This document shows, piece by piece, positions 5,640-5,855 of a stretch of 5,855 bases of DNA (positions are counted from its first letter, which is position 1; every line of letters begins with the position of its first letter). The DNA is from a bacterium (GTDB lineage Bacteria > UBA9089 > CG2-30-40-21), in assembly GCA_030018795.1 (NCBI GenBank), contig JASEHA010000165.1, positions 1-5,855 on the forward strand, given 5' to 3'. The position numbers and the translations under genes are program-made. The notes beneath the pieces are model-generated. The model was given only the letters and a program-made list of their open reading frames with translations. It searched no databases and was not told the origin of the DNA.

Positions 5640-5848
5640 ATCCCAATCCCCTTAAGTAACCTCAATGTCTCCATGGCCTCCTGCTCATCAACCTTCTGGA
5701 TAGCAAACCCAGCATGAAGGATAACAAAATCCCCTACCCTTACATCCTCAACTAAGGCAAGGGAAGCTTGCCTGACTACCCCGCCTGTCTCAACATCCGC
5801 CAGAGAGTCTGAAATCTTCATTATCTTTACAGGTATGCCTAAACACAT
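5627..5848 (-). CDS. hypC: HypC/HybG-family hydrogenase maturation chaperone
   Basis: A 73-residue protein, the normal length for HypC. It starts with the diagnostic MCLGIPVKI, so Cys2 becomes the N-terminal cysteine after Met removal. In this family that cysteine, with HypD, holds the Fe atom that receives CN and CO ligands and then carries the Fe(CN)2CO group to the hydrogenase large-subunit precursor. The rest is a small beta-barrel (about residues 5-50) with the family signature VGDFVILHAGFAIQ at 38-51, including His45, then a C-terminal helix (DEQEAMETLRLL). The stop overlaps the hypD start by 13 bases, implying translational coupling. Only seven bases precede the start in this window, so its ribosome binding site and promoter cannot be judged. 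HypE, HypF, HypA and HypB are not in the window. A cytoplasmic protein; identification is secure. Confidence 0.96.
   Translation of the reverse strand: MCLGIPVKIMKISDSLADVETGGVVRQASLALVEDVRVGDFVILHAGFAIQKVDEQEAMETLRLLKGIGICGL
5648..5653 (-). promoter_or_regulatory. Ribosome binding site of hypD inside hypC
   Basis: On the minus strand AAGGGG lies eight bases before the hypD ATG, inside the last codons of hypC. It fixes the hypD start and shows that the 13-base hypC/hypD overlap is real, consistent with coupled translation of two proteins that form a complex. Confidence 0.7.
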
Positions 5849-5855
5849 TTTTTAT

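Overview
The window holds seven complete protein-coding genes, all on the minus strand. In transcription order (high to low coordinate) they are hypC, hypD, hpf (long form), ptsN-like EIIA, hprK, rapZ and pheA. Short gaps (34 to 101 bases) and one 13-base overlap suggest co-transcription in one or a few units. The only sizeable gene-free stretch is positions 1-236, downstream of pheA, which contains small palindromic repeats. I see no tRNA, rRNA, CRISPR array, transposase or phage gene.

The organism is a bacterium with moderately AT-rich DNA. The order hpf-ptsN-hprK-rapZ is the core of the 'rpoN cluster' known from Proteobacteria, but rpoN and the HPr/NPr gene usually found in it are absent here. 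Together with hypC-hypD, the bifunctional PheA and dispersed palindromes in the gaps, this would fit a Gram-negative or candidate-phylum anaerobe (Omnitrophota-, Desantisbacteria- or Planctomycetes-like, or a deltaproteobacterium). That placement is a guess from context, not a phylogenetic result.

Layout: 5627-5848 and 4515-5639 encode HypC and HypD, which together build the Fe(CN)2CO unit of NiFe hydrogenases. Positions 3913-4437 encode a ribosome-hibernation factor. Positions 3338-3871 encode a PTS EIIA (PtsN-type) protein with an apparent internal 22-residue duplication. Positions 2328-3269 encode HPr kinase/phosphorylase and 1333-2226 a RapZ/YvcJ-type P-loop protein. Positions 237-1298 encode chorismate mutase/prephenate dehydratase with an ACT domain. 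The hpf-ptsN-hprK-rapZ block links nutrient and phosphotransfer signalling to translation shutdown and cell-envelope precursor control. HypCD and PheA are neighbours without an obvious mechanistic link.

No wholly new system is evident. The points most worth a second look are: the in-frame duplication just after the catalytic His of the EIIA protein; a family of hairpin repeats with compensatory changes, in the hprK-rapZ gap and after pheA; a long terminator-like hairpin between ptsN and hprK; and a Ser where HprK proteins usually have a conserved His just before the P-loop strand.
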